A DNA stretch of 46,034 nucleotides from Phycisphaerales bacterium UBA2402 (GTDB taxonomy: Bacteria; Planctomycetota; Phycisphaerae; Phycisphaerales; UBA1924), in assembly GCA_002343715.1 (NCBI GenBank), contig DDSA01000121.1, forward strand, positions 1 through 46,034, in the 5' to 3' direction. Made by a program: the position numbers and the translations under genes. The notes beneath the pieces are model-generated. The model was not told the DNA's origin, searched no databases, and saw nothing but the letters and a program-made list of their open reading frames with translations. Position 1 is the first letter of the stretch, and every line of letters starts with the position of its first letter. Shown piece after piece: positions 25,651-33,577 of the stretch.

Positions 25651-26087
25651 CCGGGGATGCCCGCGATGACCTTCACTTCAAAGTGGATCGGGCCGTCGCC
25701 CCCCTGCGGGAGGCGGCTGATCTCGACCGTCGTGCGGCATGGCTGGTGCGGGCCGGGTGGGAAAAACTCGGCGTAGACGCGGTTGTAGGTGGCCCAATCT
25801 CGCTGCATGTCGGTCAGGAAGACCTGCACGTCGATGATGTCCTCCCAGCGTGATCCGGCCTCCTGGAGCACGATGCGGATATTCTCGAACGTGGAACGCA
25901 TCTCGGCCTCGATATCGTGCGAGAGAACGTTGCCAGTCTGGTCCAGCACCAGTCCGGGAATGATCGCGCTGCCCCGTTTTCGCGGGCCAACCCCGGAGAG
26001 AAAGATCAGGTTCCCGTGGCGGCGGGCGTGGGGGTACGGGCCGACAGGCTCGGCGGCTGTGATGCTGCGAATGGTGGAGTCAGGCAT
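25647..26087 (-). CDS. RidA-family protein, possible 2-aminomuconate deaminase
   Basis: A 146-residue RidA/YjgF/UK114 protein, a trimeric family that hydrolyses enamines/imines. Canonical RidA features include a GPY-type N-terminal motif (EPVGPYPHARRHGNLIFLSG), TFENIRIVLQEAG and an Arg in CRTTVEISRLP. The variant GPYPHAR...LSGVGPR, where canonical RidA has GPYSQA...SGQ, recalls the 2-aminomuconate deaminase branch, which acts late in 3-hydroxyanthranilate breakdown. Its convergent position, overlapping the end of the kmo-kynB fusion by 4 bp, supports that role. The start at 26087 gives MPDSTIRS; the frame extends upstream to 26201. Subfamily assignment is inference. Confidence 0.85.
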   Translation of the reverse strand: MPDSTIRSITAAEPVGPYPHARRHGNLIFLSGVGPRKRGSAIIPGLVLDQTGNVLSHDIEAEMRSTFENIRIVLQEAGSRWEDIIDVQVFLTDMQRDWATYNRVYAEFFPPGPHQPCRTTVEISRLPQGGDGPIHFEVKVIAGIPG

Positions 26088-26225
26088 GGCTACAGAAGTG
26101 AAGGCTGGATGGGCTGAGGACGGATGATAACGGACCAAGAGGTCATTCGGGCAGGAAAACGTCGATCGTGAGTGAGATTCCCGACCTGACGTCGCTGGCA
26201 TGGGTGAGCGAATCCCTCATCCGGC

Positions 26226-26252
26226 GAAGCCCGGCCAGAAGGCCGGGCCTTC
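26226..26252. terminator. GC-rich hairpin without a T run, between the RidA gene and the kinase
   Basis: GAAGCCCGGCC (26226-26236) pairs with GGCCGGGCCTTC (26241-26252) around AGAA with one bulged base. There is no T run on either strand, so it may be an mRNA-end structure, a repetitive palindromic element or a protein site rather than a classical terminator. The rest of 26088-26361 shows nothing else. Confidence 0.4.
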
Positions 26253-26361
26253 GTAACTCCGGGGCCTAACGATTATCGAGGCCGCAGCACTGCCGCGGCA
26301 CCCGGAATGTGTCCTGTATCGGGTTTCTGATCGGGGTTAGCGTTCATGTGGCTGGTATTCC

Positions 26362-29115
26362 TTGACTCCCCCGCCGCCCAACTTCCCGCATGAGGATCTG
26401 ATCGCCGAAGCGCTGCGACAGGTAAACGCCGCCACGCCGGCCGCGAGGGCGAGCGGTTCACCGTTTTCAGATGGGCCGGGCGCCGATCCCGCGATTTCTC
26501 GCGATGCATTTCCCGGGTATGAGATTTACGACGAGGTTCACCGGGGTGGGCAGGGGGTGGTGTACCGGGCGATCAACAAGGCGACAGGTCGGAAGGTGGC
26601 GATCAAGGTGCTGCGGACCGGACCGTTCGCGGATGAGAAGGACCTGATCCGATTCGAGAAGGAAGTCGAGATTCTCGCGCACCTCAATCACCCCAACATT
26701 GTGGCGGTGCAGGACAAAGGCTCGGCGGGCGGGCTGCACTTCTTCGTGATGGATTACATCTCGGGCAAGCCGCTGGACGCGTACTTGAAAGAGACGGGAA
26801 GGGGCATCGAGGATGTGCTGGCGCTCTTCACGAAGGTGTGCGACGCGGTGAACGCGGCCCATCTCAAGGGGGTTATTCATCGTGATTTGAAGCCGTCGAA
26901 CATCCGCGTGGATGAGCGGGGGGAGCCTCACATCCTTGATTTCGGGCTGGCGAAGATCGCGGCGAGCAACGCCGAGGCGGCGCCTGAGGCCTATCGGGCG
27001 ATGACGTTGACGGGGCAGTTCATCGGATCGCTCTTCTGGGCCAGCCCGGAGCAGGCCGAAGGGAGCGTGGCGAAGATCGACGTGCGGACGGATGTCTACT
27101 CGATCGGTGTGATGCTGTACCACGCGCTGACCGGGCATTTTCCGTACAACGTGCTTGGCACAATGCACGAGGTGCTCGGGAACATCCTGCGTGCCGCGCC
27201 CGCCCGGCCGAGCACGGTGCGGCGGCAGATCAACGATGAGGTCGAGACGATCATCCTGAAGTGCCTGTCGAAGGAGCGTGACCGCCGTTACCAGAACGCG
27301 GGAGAGCTGGCGCGGGACCTGCGGAACTACCTGACGGGCCGGGCGATCGAGGCCAAACGGGACAGCGGCTGGTACGTGATCCGCAAGACGCTGGGACGGC
27401 ACAGGCCGGTGGTGTTCACGGCGACGGTGGTGCTGGTTTCGTTGCTGGGCACCGGCATCGTTTCGACGACGGCGTGGCGGCGGACAGTCCGTGCGCTCGA
27501 AGCCCAGACGGCCGCCGAGGCCGCGCGTGGCGCAGCGCTCGATGAATCCCGGATCATGCTGGTTCGAGCCCAGCAGCAGTCACTGGCGCTCCAGCGTTTG
27601 ATTCGCGCGACGGATCCTGAAGGGACGGGCGATCCCGGCGCGGCGAAGGTGCTTCTGGGGGCCGTTCGGCAGTGGTTGTCCTGTGCGGAGCGCGAACTGG
27701 CGGGTGACCCCGCGACGCTGGACGCCGTGACAGACCTGTGCGGACGCGTGCTGATCAACGCGGGTGTGTATGACGATGAAGGCGGCGTGCCGGGCGCGAA
27801 GACGCTGATCCAGCGGGCCCTGGTGAACAGGCGTGAACGAGGGGAGTCGGCCGATGTTGCGCGGAGTCTGGTCAGCCTGTCTTCGCTGCGGTGGGAACTG
27901 GAGGACTATGCGGGCGGGCGAGCCGCGGCGGAAGAAGCTCTCGGGCTTCTGGCCGGGCTGACGGACCCGGAGCGGGCGGTGCCGGGCGTGACGGAGACCG
28001 AGGCGGACGCGTCGAACTTCCTGGGATTGAATCTCGACCGGGCGGGTCGGCGTGCGGAGGCACGCGAGCAGTTTGCGAAAGCGCACGCCGACAGGGTCTT
28101 GTTGTTCGGCGCGGGCAGTGTGCCCGCGGCGGAGGTGTTGTGCAGCTGGGGCCGCAGTCTGCTTGAGGATGGACGGGTTGATGCGGCGATCGAGAAACTG
28201 AGCGAAGCAGAGGCGGCCCTGGGGGGTGTCGCGTCGGCTTCAACGGTCATGGATTCGAGTGGTGTGCTGCGGAATGTCGCGCGGGGGAACCTTGTGGATG
28301 CGCTGGTGGATCGGGGCGGGCCGGGGGATGGGGCAAAGGCAGTGCCCATCGCGAGGGCGGCGCTGGACTCGTACACGGGGTTCTATGGCACATTTGACCC
28401 GGATCATCCGATGCTGGCGGTCGGGAACAACAAGTTGGGCCGGGCACTGTTGGCGGCGGGCGATGCGGCGGCGGCGATCCCCCACTTCCGAGAGGCGGTT
28501 CGGATCCGAGAGGCGACGGCGGGGGCGGCGGCATCGATGGGGCATTTGGGCCGGACGCGGATGAACCTGGCGATGGCGCTTGGCGCGGCGGGGCGTCGCG
28601 ATGAAGCGGACACGGAGTTCGCGGCGGCGGCGAAGTTGCTCGATGCGGAACCTTCGCGTGCCTCGTGGGCCACCTGCCACTATCAGTGGGCGCGGCTGAT
28701 GCTGTCGGGGAAGGGGATCGACGATTGGCGGCGGGGGCTTCTGCTCGCTACGGCGGCCCGTGCGGCGCGTGCCGCGGACCCCTCGTCGCCGATGGGGGAT
28801 CGGGTTGACGCGGCGATCGTGACGGCGCACCTGACGCTGCTGACCGGGGGGAGAGCGGCTGCCACAGACATCATCGGAGAGATCCCCCAAGGATCAATCT
28901 CCGACGAGGTCCGCGCGGCGAGGCTTGACGTTGTTCGCGGGCTGTGCGCGGTCGATGAGAAGGACCATCGCAAAGCCGTCGCGTTGCTGCTTCCCGCGCA
29001 CGGGGTGCTGGCCGGGATTCCTGCCGCGGGGTATGAACTGACCGAGTGCAGGCGCGGGCTGCGGGAAGCGCTTGTCGCGCTCGGGCGAGCGGAAGAGGCC
29101 GCGCAATACGAGTAA
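26362..29115 (+). CDS. Hanks-type Ser/Thr protein kinase with membrane helix and TPR region
   Basis: A 917-residue membrane kinase. The kinase domain (about residues 53-330) is complete: glycine loop GGQGVVY at 62-68, Lys82 in AIKVL, catalytic HRDLKPSN with Asp175, DFG with Asp193, and ASPEQAEG in place of APE. A single membrane helix lies at about 350-372 (VFTATVVLVSLLGTGIVSTTAW). The C-terminal, presumably extracytoplasmic part holds TPR-like helical repeats to the end (for example AIPHFREAVRIREA, LNLDRAGRRAEAREQF). The only in-frame start before the conserved part is TTG at 26362, without a clear ribosome-binding site. It is a common planctomycete architecture; its signal and targets are unknown. 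Confidence 0.92.
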   Translation: MTPPPPNFPHEDLIAEALRQVNAATPAARASGSPFSDGPGADPAISRDAFPGYEIYDEVHRGGQGVVYRAINKATGRKVAIKVLRTGPFADEKDLIRFEKEVEILAHLNHPNIVAVQDKGSAGGLHFFVMDYISGKPLDAYLKETGRGIEDVLALFTKVCDAVNAAHLKGVIHRDLKPSNIRVDERGEPHILDFGLAKIAASNAEAAPEAYRAMTLTGQFIGSLFWASPEQAEGSVAKIDVRTDVYSIGVMLYHALTGHFPYNVLGTMHEVLGNILRAAPARPSTVRRQINDEVETIILKCLSKERDRRYQNAGELARDLRNYLTGRAIEAKRDSGWYVIRKTLGRHRPVVFTATVVLVSLLGTGIVSTTAWRRTVRALEAQTAAEAARGAALDESRIMLVRAQQQSLALQRLIRATDPEGTGDPGAAKVLLGAVRQWLSCAERELAGDPATLDAVTDLCGRVLINAGVYDDEGGVPGAKTLIQRALVNRRERGESADVARSLVSLSSLRWELEDYAGGRAAAEEALGLLAGLTDPERAVPGVTETEADASNFLGLNLDRAGRRAEAREQFAKAHADRVLLFGAGSVPAAEVLCSWGRSLLEDGRVDAAIEKLSEAEAALGGVASASTVMDSSGVLRNVARGNLVDALVDRGGPGDGAKAVPIARAALDSYTGFYGTFDPDHPMLAVGNNKLGRALLAAGDAAAAIPHFREAVRIREATAGAAASMGHLGRTRMNLAMALGAAGRRDEADTEFAAAAKLLDAEPSRASWATCHYQWARLMLSGKGIDDWRRGLLLATAARAARAADPSSPMGDRVDAAIVTAHLTLLTGGRAAATDIIGEIPQGSISDEVRAARLDVVRGLCAVDEKDHRKAVALLLPAHGVLAGIPAAGYELTECRRGLREALVALGRAEEAAQYE

Positions 29116-29120
29116 AAGCT

Positions 29121-29831
29121 TCAGAAACTGAACGGGCTTGAGTCCAGCGGGCGGCGTCGCGGGAGCGTGGACGGCGTGGAGCCGATGGCGGCGCGGCAGG
29201 CGGCGGCGAGTTCCTGGATCAGTTTCTCGTGGTCGGGCACGGCTTCAAGAAGGTCCGCGAGATCATCGACGTGATGATCGGCGGGCACATCCTGGGGTGC
29301 CCCGCGTATTGCGGCATCGCCGAGCGCTTCCTGCGCTGATAGAAACCAGGGCACTGTCGGCTCCGCGGCGGGCGGTTCGAGTTGGACCCTCACCACCACC
29401 GGCTCGCGGGGACCTGTGCCAACCCCGACGATCGGCCATTTGCCCGATCGGGTCGTCGGTTCTCGAACGAGGATCATGGTCGGGACTTCCTGCTTGTTCG
29501 CACGGGCTCGGAAGTCTCGGGCGGCGATGCCCACCAGGGGGGGCGTGAGCAGATACATGCCCTCCGCGATGTCGGCCCTGGGACTCGGGAGTTGCGAGAT
29601 CGTCCTGATTCGGTTGGTGTCGATGGCGGCCTGCCGACGCTGGCGACGGGCTTCCTGCAGCGGGAGGCAGATCCGGGCGCACCGCTCGAAGTCGTGGCGT
29701 TCGCGAGACTCGGCGAAGGCGCGTTCGCAGAGTTCCTCGGCCTTGAAGTACTCGGCGGCTTCGAGCGCTTTGCAGGCCTTGTCCATGAGTACGTCGATGG
29801 CCTTCGCGCTTGCACCGAGGGTGGTGCTCAT
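29121..29831 (-). CDS. Protein of unknown function, coupled to the gene upstream
   Basis: Not recognised. The 236-residue soluble protein has a helical N-terminus (about 1-75) with a TPR-like pattern: KAIDVLMDKACKALEAAEYF, then KAEELCERAFAESRERHD. A beta-rich middle (about 90-150) has MYLLTPPLVGIAARDFRARA and PTMILVREPTTRSGKWPIV. The C-terminus is acidic/helical and ends in a basic-Ser tail. Its ATG overlaps the stop of the preceding gene (ATGA), implying joint translation and a shared function. It converges with the kinase gene, 5 bp apart. Confidence 0.75.
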   Translation of the reverse strand: MSTTLGASAKAIDVLMDKACKALEAAEYFKAEELCERAFAESRERHDFERCARICLPLQEARRQRRQAAIDTNRIRTISQLPSPRADIAEGMYLLTPPLVGIAARDFRARANKQEVPTMILVREPTTRSGKWPIVGVGTGPREPVVVRVQLEPPAAEPTVPWFLSAQEALGDAAIRGAPQDVPADHHVDDLADLLEAVPDHEKLIQELAAACRAAIGSTPSTLPRRRPLDSSPFSF

Positions 29832-30484
29832 GGCACATCCCCCGTGTGCTTGGTTCCTCCGCTTCCTGTTCGCGTCTCGACGAGTTCGGCGAGGCCGGCG
29901 AGGATGTTCCGCCAGTCACGGGCGTGTGCGTCGAGGTCATAGCCAACGATGTCCGATACGGCTGACCAGTCCTCATCGGCGAGGGCCTTTTTCATCTCCA
30001 AGAGAGAGTTCATCACGGCATGGGTGCATCGCTCAACCGGTCTGCTCTCTTCGATACCCGGAACCGGGACCGTGCGGAAGTCCATGTTGAGAGCGGTGCC
30101 GCCCTGATCGAGCACCTGCTGCACCACCTGCCAGGTTGCGAGGATGGGACCAAGGGTTTCGAGGGCATCCTGAGTACGTCCGGCTTGAATCTGTTGAGCG
30201 GCGGTCTGTTGGTCTCGGGCGGCGGTTTCGAGCGCTCCCACCGCATCGCGGAGTGATGACGCGACCAGCTCGCGAGGATCCAGAGAGGTGCAGGCCAGTT
30301 CCCGGATTGTGGATGGAGTGTCGGTCGCGGCGGCGACCTGTTCGTCAGTCAAACGAACCCCATCGGCGACAATGTCTGTCACGAGTCGGCCTTGGCTTCG
30401 GGCCGCGTCTGCAGCGGCGGCGATGGCCGCCGCCAAGGTCGGTCGGGGAATGTTCACCTGTTGCCCATCGAGCAGGAGCCGCAT
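29828..30484 (-). CDS. Protein of unknown function, first gene of a coupled pair
   Basis: Not recognised. The 218-residue protein starts MRLLLDGQQVNIPRPTLAAAI and is largely alpha-helical and Ala/Gln-rich, with no signal peptide or membrane segment. A possible helical bundle lies at residues 75-130 (DAVGALETAARDQQTAAQQI). The ATG at 30484 gives the most protein-like N-terminus; the open frame extends to 30571. No Shine-Dalgarno is visible and the start codon lies at the edge of a hairpin. The stop overlaps the next start. The pair is divergent from the ArsR-type gene. Confidence 0.75.
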   Translation of the reverse strand: MRLLLDGQQVNIPRPTLAAAIAAAADAARSQGRLVTDIVADGVRLTDEQVAAATDTPSTIRELACTSLDPRELVASSLRDAVGALETAARDQQTAAQQIQAGRTQDALETLGPILATWQVVQQVLDQGGTALNMDFRTVPVPGIEESRPVERCTHAVMNSLLEMKKALADEDWSAVSDIVGYDLDAHARDWRNILAGLAELVETRTGSGGTKHTGDVP

Positions 30485-30501
30485 GCACAGACAATGTGCA
30501 T
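30483..30501 (-). promoter_or_regulatory. Hairpin overlapping the start codon of the 30484 gene
   Basis: In mRNA sense ATGCACA-TTGTC-TGTGCAT forms a perfect 7-bp stem with a 5-nt loop. The first two bases of the start codon are in its 3' arm. It could mask the start or be a protein-binding dyad. Confidence 0.45.
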
Positions 30502-30629
30502 CATGTTTTTGGATTCTGCAACCTTTACCGTTTATTTTGTCCAAAAAGGTACAAATTCTTGACCTTCGCATTTGAAGTCATCACCTTCACGTGTAGTTTG
30601 GCGCGGCGTTGGGCAGGCATCTGCTGCGC

Positions 30630-30657
30630 TTGATATATTCCCATATAGTAATACAAT
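30630..30657 (+). promoter_or_regulatory. Predicted sigma70-type promoter and dyad of the ArsR-type regulator
   Basis: TTGATA (30630-30635) and TACAAT (30652-30657) are separated by 16 bp. The predicted transcription start, about 7 bp downstream, coincides with the GTG start at 30664, which suggests a leaderless mRNA. Within the spacer TATAT/ATATA (30634-30638 and 30643-30647) form a small dyad, a suitable place for an autorepressor site. Confidence 0.6.
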
Positions 30658-30663
30658 AACCTT

Positions 30664-31065
30664 GTGGCCCGTGCATCTACAACAGCGGACGTGTTCAATG
30701 CCATCGCTGAATCTCGACGTCGGGACTTGATTGACTGCCTCGGCGATTCGGAGTTGGATGTCTCGCAGTTGGTGAGCAGGACGGGCTGGCCGCAGGCTGT
30801 TGTTTCGAAGCACCTGAGTGTGCTTCGACGGGTCGAACTCGTCGTAGTTCGGGCCATCGGTCGGCGTCGGGCGTATCGGGTGAACGGCGCCGGGCTCAAG
30901 GTGATTCACGACTGGACGGGCAGGTTCGAGCAACACTGGGACCACCACCTCGCGCGGGTCAAGGCGAGAGCCGAAGCGATGGCGCATTCAATGGGCGAAG
31001 TAAGCAGCCACGAATCGCGTTCCTCAAGTCGGGTGAATCTCCCAACTCCCCGCACGGCCGACTGA
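30664..31065 (+). CDS. ArsR-family winged-helix transcriptional regulator
   Basis: A 133-residue DNA-binding protein. Residues about 8-85 fit the ArsR winged helix: ADVFNAIAESRRRDLIDCLG, the recognition helix WPQAVVSKHLSVLRRVELVVV, and the wing IGRRRAYRVNG. No cysteine metal-binding motif is present in the usual positions, so metal sensing is not indicated. The GTG at 30664 is the only start that keeps the whole fold, and no ribosome-binding site precedes it. The SRPBCC gene 34 bp downstream is the typical partner of this ArsR subgroup, and the pair probably forms an autoregulated operon. Confidence 0.9.
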   Translation: MARASTTADVFNAIAESRRRDLIDCLGDSELDVSQLVSRTGWPQAVVSKHLSVLRRVELVVVRAIGRRRAYRVNGAGLKVIHDWTGRFEQHWDHHLARVKARAEAMAHSMGEVSSHESRSSSRVNLPTPRTAD

Positions 31066-31099
31066 ATCTGTTCATTCCCGTCGAATCAAGAAAGGATGT

Positions 31100-31576
31100 A
31101 TGACCGCGAGTATTTCCGAAGAAACAGTTCAGACCATCGAAATCCAAAGGGACATTCTGATTCACGCAACACCCGAGATCGCATTCTCAGCGCTGCTTGA
31201 AGAACTGGGGCCGGGGAGCGTTCTGCCCGATGGCAGCCCCTTTCCCATGAAAATCGAACCGTGGCCCGGCGGGAGGTGGTACCGCGACTTGGGCGAGTCA
31301 GGCGGCCACGCGTACGGGCATCTCTGGGGATTTGTACAGGTCATCAAGTCTCCGACACTTCTGGAACTGACCGGGCCGATGCCCATGTCATTCCCCGCGC
31401 TCAATCACGTCCAGTATCGTCTGAAGGCTGAGGAGGGCGGCACGAGGCTTACCCTGATTCATCGCGCCATGGGGTTGCTTCCGAAGGAACTCCGTGACGG
31501 CATGCCCGAAGGTTGGTCGCACGGGCTAAGCAGAGTGAAGGACATCGCCGAGCGGCGAGCGGCTCGAACGATGTAG
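31100..31576 (+). CDS. SRPBCC (START/AHSA1-like) domain protein
   Basis: A 158-residue single-domain protein of the helix-grip (SRPBCC) superfamily, which binds hydrophobic ligands. Visible features are the opening IQRDILIHATPEIAFSALL, a middle PWPGGRWYRDLG, LWGFVQVIKSPTLLELTGP, and the final strand-helix RLTLIHRAMGLLP then GWSHGLSRVKDIAERR. AAAGGA precedes the ATG at 31100. SRPBCC genes next to an ArsR regulator are common; the ligand is not known. Confidence 0.9.
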   Translation: MTASISEETVQTIEIQRDILIHATPEIAFSALLEELGPGSVLPDGSPFPMKIEPWPGGRWYRDLGESGGHAYGHLWGFVQVIKSPTLLELTGPMPMSFPALNHVQYRLKAEEGGTRLTLIHRAMGLLPKELRDGMPEGWSHGLSRVKDIAERRAARTM

Positions 31577-31692
31577 TTTATGGAAGTTCAACAGAAAGGA
31601 ACGCGGTATAACCGTTCATCGAGACAGGGTGGTCTGGCGGGTCGGTGTGTGATTCGAGCGTGGAGAGTGTGGTGCAAGCACCCTCTGGCGGT

Positions 31693-32286
31693 TCACTTCG
31701 CGGCTGGGGTGCGGTGCAGCCGGAGAAACCGGATATTGCGAACGTAAATGACGACACCGCTGGCCTGCCCGATGACACCCACCAGGTCCTGACGCCAGAC
31801 GAAGTAGGCGGTCAGGAGCAGCCCGCCGCCCAGACTCATATACCAGAAGGCCGCGGGAACCACGCTCTTTCGCGCACGCTCTGATGCGATCCACTGGACC
31901 CACATACGGCCGGCGAAGACCGCCTGCCCGCCGAGTCCGAGGGCGACCCACACGAGATTCAGATAACTGGAGACGTTGAAAAGTCGAAGGACCCAGTCCC
32001 GTCCTACGCCGGTGCCTCTTGCTGAGAGAAGTTGCTGAAACTCTGCCGCGGAGAGCACTTCGGTGCGCCCTTCGGGATCGTTGAGGATGCGATAGGTGAA
32101 GACGTTGCCCGCAACATCGGCCGCGGCTGGGGATTGGATCACCCGCAGTTTTTTCTGCGCCACACCGACATCGATCAGGATCTGGCCGGGTTGGAGCGGG
32201 ACCGCGCGGGGTGACAGCGGGCCGAGCATGAGGTAGACGGCCAGCCCGATGACTCCGAGCATGGCCATCGGAGGGCCGAGTTTCAC
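31693..32286 (-). CDS. LAB_N (lipid-A-disaccharide synthase N-terminal domain) membrane protein
   Basis: A 197-residue membrane protein. One N-terminal membrane helix (about 6-25) is followed by a roughly 75-residue soluble segment and three more helices that form the LAB_N domain: LVWVALGLGGQAVFAGRMWVQW, ASERARKSVVPAAFWYMSLGGG and LVGVIGQASGVVIYVRNIRFL. Such small multi-helix proteins are often paired with polyprenyl-phosphate GT2 enzymes and may move or present lipid-linked sugars. The GTG start overlaps the stop of the upstream GT2 gene (GTGA). The inserted soluble segment is larger than in minimal LAB_N proteins. Confidence 0.88.
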   Translation of the reverse strand: MKLGPPMAMLGVIGLAVYLMLGPLSPRAVPLQPGQILIDVGVAQKKLRVIQSPAAADVAGNVFTYRILNDPEGRTEVLSAAEFQQLLSARGTGVGRDWVLRLFNVSSYLNLVWVALGLGGQAVFAGRMWVQWIASERARKSVVPAAFWYMSLGGGLLLTAYFVWRQDLVGVIGQASGVVIYVRNIRFLRLHRTPAAK

Positions 32287-33062
32287 GGGGTTACCTCCGT
32301 GGAGTTCACCGGTCGGCGGCGCGATCGCATCCAGCGCACGGCGAAGAGGTCACGCAGGCCGGGGAGCGCCCTTTGGACGATTCCCAGGCCGTACTTTGTG
32401 GTGCCCGCCTTGCGGGGACGGTGCGTTACACGCAGTTCCTTCACTGAGTACCCGAGGTGGATGGCGGTGATCGGGATGAAGCGGTGCATGCCGCGGAACT
32501 CGAGCGGGAGGCGGAGCGCCAACTCACGGCGCATGACCCGGAGTGAGCAGCCGGTGTCTCGGATGGTGTCGCCGAGCAGTCCGCGGCGGAACGCACGGCC
32601 GATTACGGAGCCGATACGTCGGACGGCGTTGTCCCGGCGGGCATGAGATCGGTCGCCCTGCACCAGCCCGGCCTCGGATTCGCGCAAGAGTGCGATCATG
32701 GCCGGGATTTCCGCGGGGTCGTTCTGGAGATCGGCGTCGAGAACGGCGATGAGTTCACCTCTGGCGGCCCTGAACCCGGCGTGGAAGGCGGCGGATTGGC
32801 CGTTGCCCTTCCCCGGCGGGGTATGCTGCATGGCGATGCAGCGAAGCCAGGGGCGACCGGGCATCAGCATCCGGACCCGGTCGCGGGTGCCATCGGTGGA
32901 GCCGTCATCGACGATGATCGCCTCGAACACACATCCGGTGGGGAGCAAGGCGGCTTCGATCTCTCGAACCAGCGGTTCGATGTTCTCCTCTTCATTGTGC
33001 GCGGGCGCGACGACAGAGACCTCGACGGTCGCAGGAGTCTGGCTGGTCGTGTCGGCGTGCAT
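32283..33062 (-). CDS. GT2 glycosyltransferase of the dolichol/undecaprenyl-phosphate sugar transferase type
   Basis: A 259-residue GT-A fold enzyme expected to transfer a sugar from a nucleotide donor to polyprenyl phosphate at the inner face of the membrane. Motifs are VSVVAPAHNEEENI, DDGSTDGT, the metal-binding DADLQNDP, GDRSHARRDN and DTGCSLRVMRREL, with FRGMHRFIPI typical of the DPM1/ArnC-like group. It has no C-terminal membrane helices, so it would associate peripherally, perhaps through the coupled LAB_N partner. It is divergent from fdx with a 43-bp gap. The sugar cannot be deduced. Confidence 0.92.
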   Translation of the reverse strand: MHADTTSQTPATVEVSVVAPAHNEEENIEPLVREIEAALLPTGCVFEAIIVDDGSTDGTRDRVRMLMPGRPWLRCIAMQHTPPGKGNGQSAAFHAGFRAARGELIAVLDADLQNDPAEIPAMIALLRESEAGLVQGDRSHARRDNAVRRIGSVIGRAFRRGLLGDTIRDTGCSLRVMRRELALRLPLEFRGMHRFIPITAIHLGYSVKELRVTHRPRKAGTTKYGLGIVQRALPGLRDLFAVRWMRSRRRPVNSTEVTP

Positions 33063-33105
33063 CAGGTGCGGACGATAGGAGGGCGACGGAATAGAATCGG
33101 GTCAC

Positions 33106-33504
33106 ATGCACCTGAAGCACTCCGATCGGCCGCACGGCCCCCCGGAAGTCACCGTGACTTTCGTTCTTGAAGATCCTGAAGGCCTGACAGGCTCAACGGA
33201 CCCCACGCGCACCCTGAAAGGCGGCACTGGGGAGAGCCTTCTTGAGTTGGCGATGGAGCACGGGATCAACATCGAGCATGCCTGCGGCGGGGTGTGCGCG
33301 TGCTCGACCTGTCATGTCTATATCGATGAAGGGGCCGACAGTCTGAGCGAGGCGACCGAGGCGGAGGAGGATCGGGTGGAGGAGGCGCCCGGTCTGCAGC
33401 GAAACAGCCGCCTGAGTTGCCAGTGCGTGATCGAGGGGAAGGGGCCGATCCGTCTGCGCGTGCCCGCGTGGAACCGCAACGCGGTAAAGGAAGTGCCTCA
33501 TTAG
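33106..33504 (+). CDS. fdx: ISC-type [2Fe-2S] ferredoxin (adrenodoxin-like)
   Basis: A 132-residue electron carrier. Cluster ligands follow the C-x5-C-x2-C spacing (C60, C66, C69 in ACGGVCACSTC) with the distal ligand C105 in SRLSCQ, and C64 is an extra cysteine also found in Isc ferredoxins. The helix LLELAMEHGINIEH and the VYIDEGAD segment fit Fdx, which feeds electrons to IscU assembly. iscX follows 73 bp downstream, the same order as at the end of classical isc operons. TAGAAT at 33092-33097 lies only 8 bp before the ATG, with no Shine-Dalgarno, so the mRNA may be nearly leaderless. Confidence 0.94.
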   Translation: MHLKHSDRPHGPPEVTVTFVLEDPEGLTGSTDPTRTLKGGTGESLLELAMEHGINIEHACGGVCACSTCHVYIDEGADSLSEATEAEEDRVEEAPGLQRNSRLSCQCVIEGKGPIRLRVPAWNRNAVKEVPH

Positions 33505-33577
33505 TCCCGGCGGTGAGGTCCCGGTTGAGCGGACCCGAGGCGCGTGGCCGCGGGAAATAAGAATGATCGGCTGAGGC

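Noticed and set aside
26226..26252. Calling the hairpin a definite rho-independent terminator
   Set aside because: Neither side has a T run, so it is reported only as a hairpin of uncertain role.
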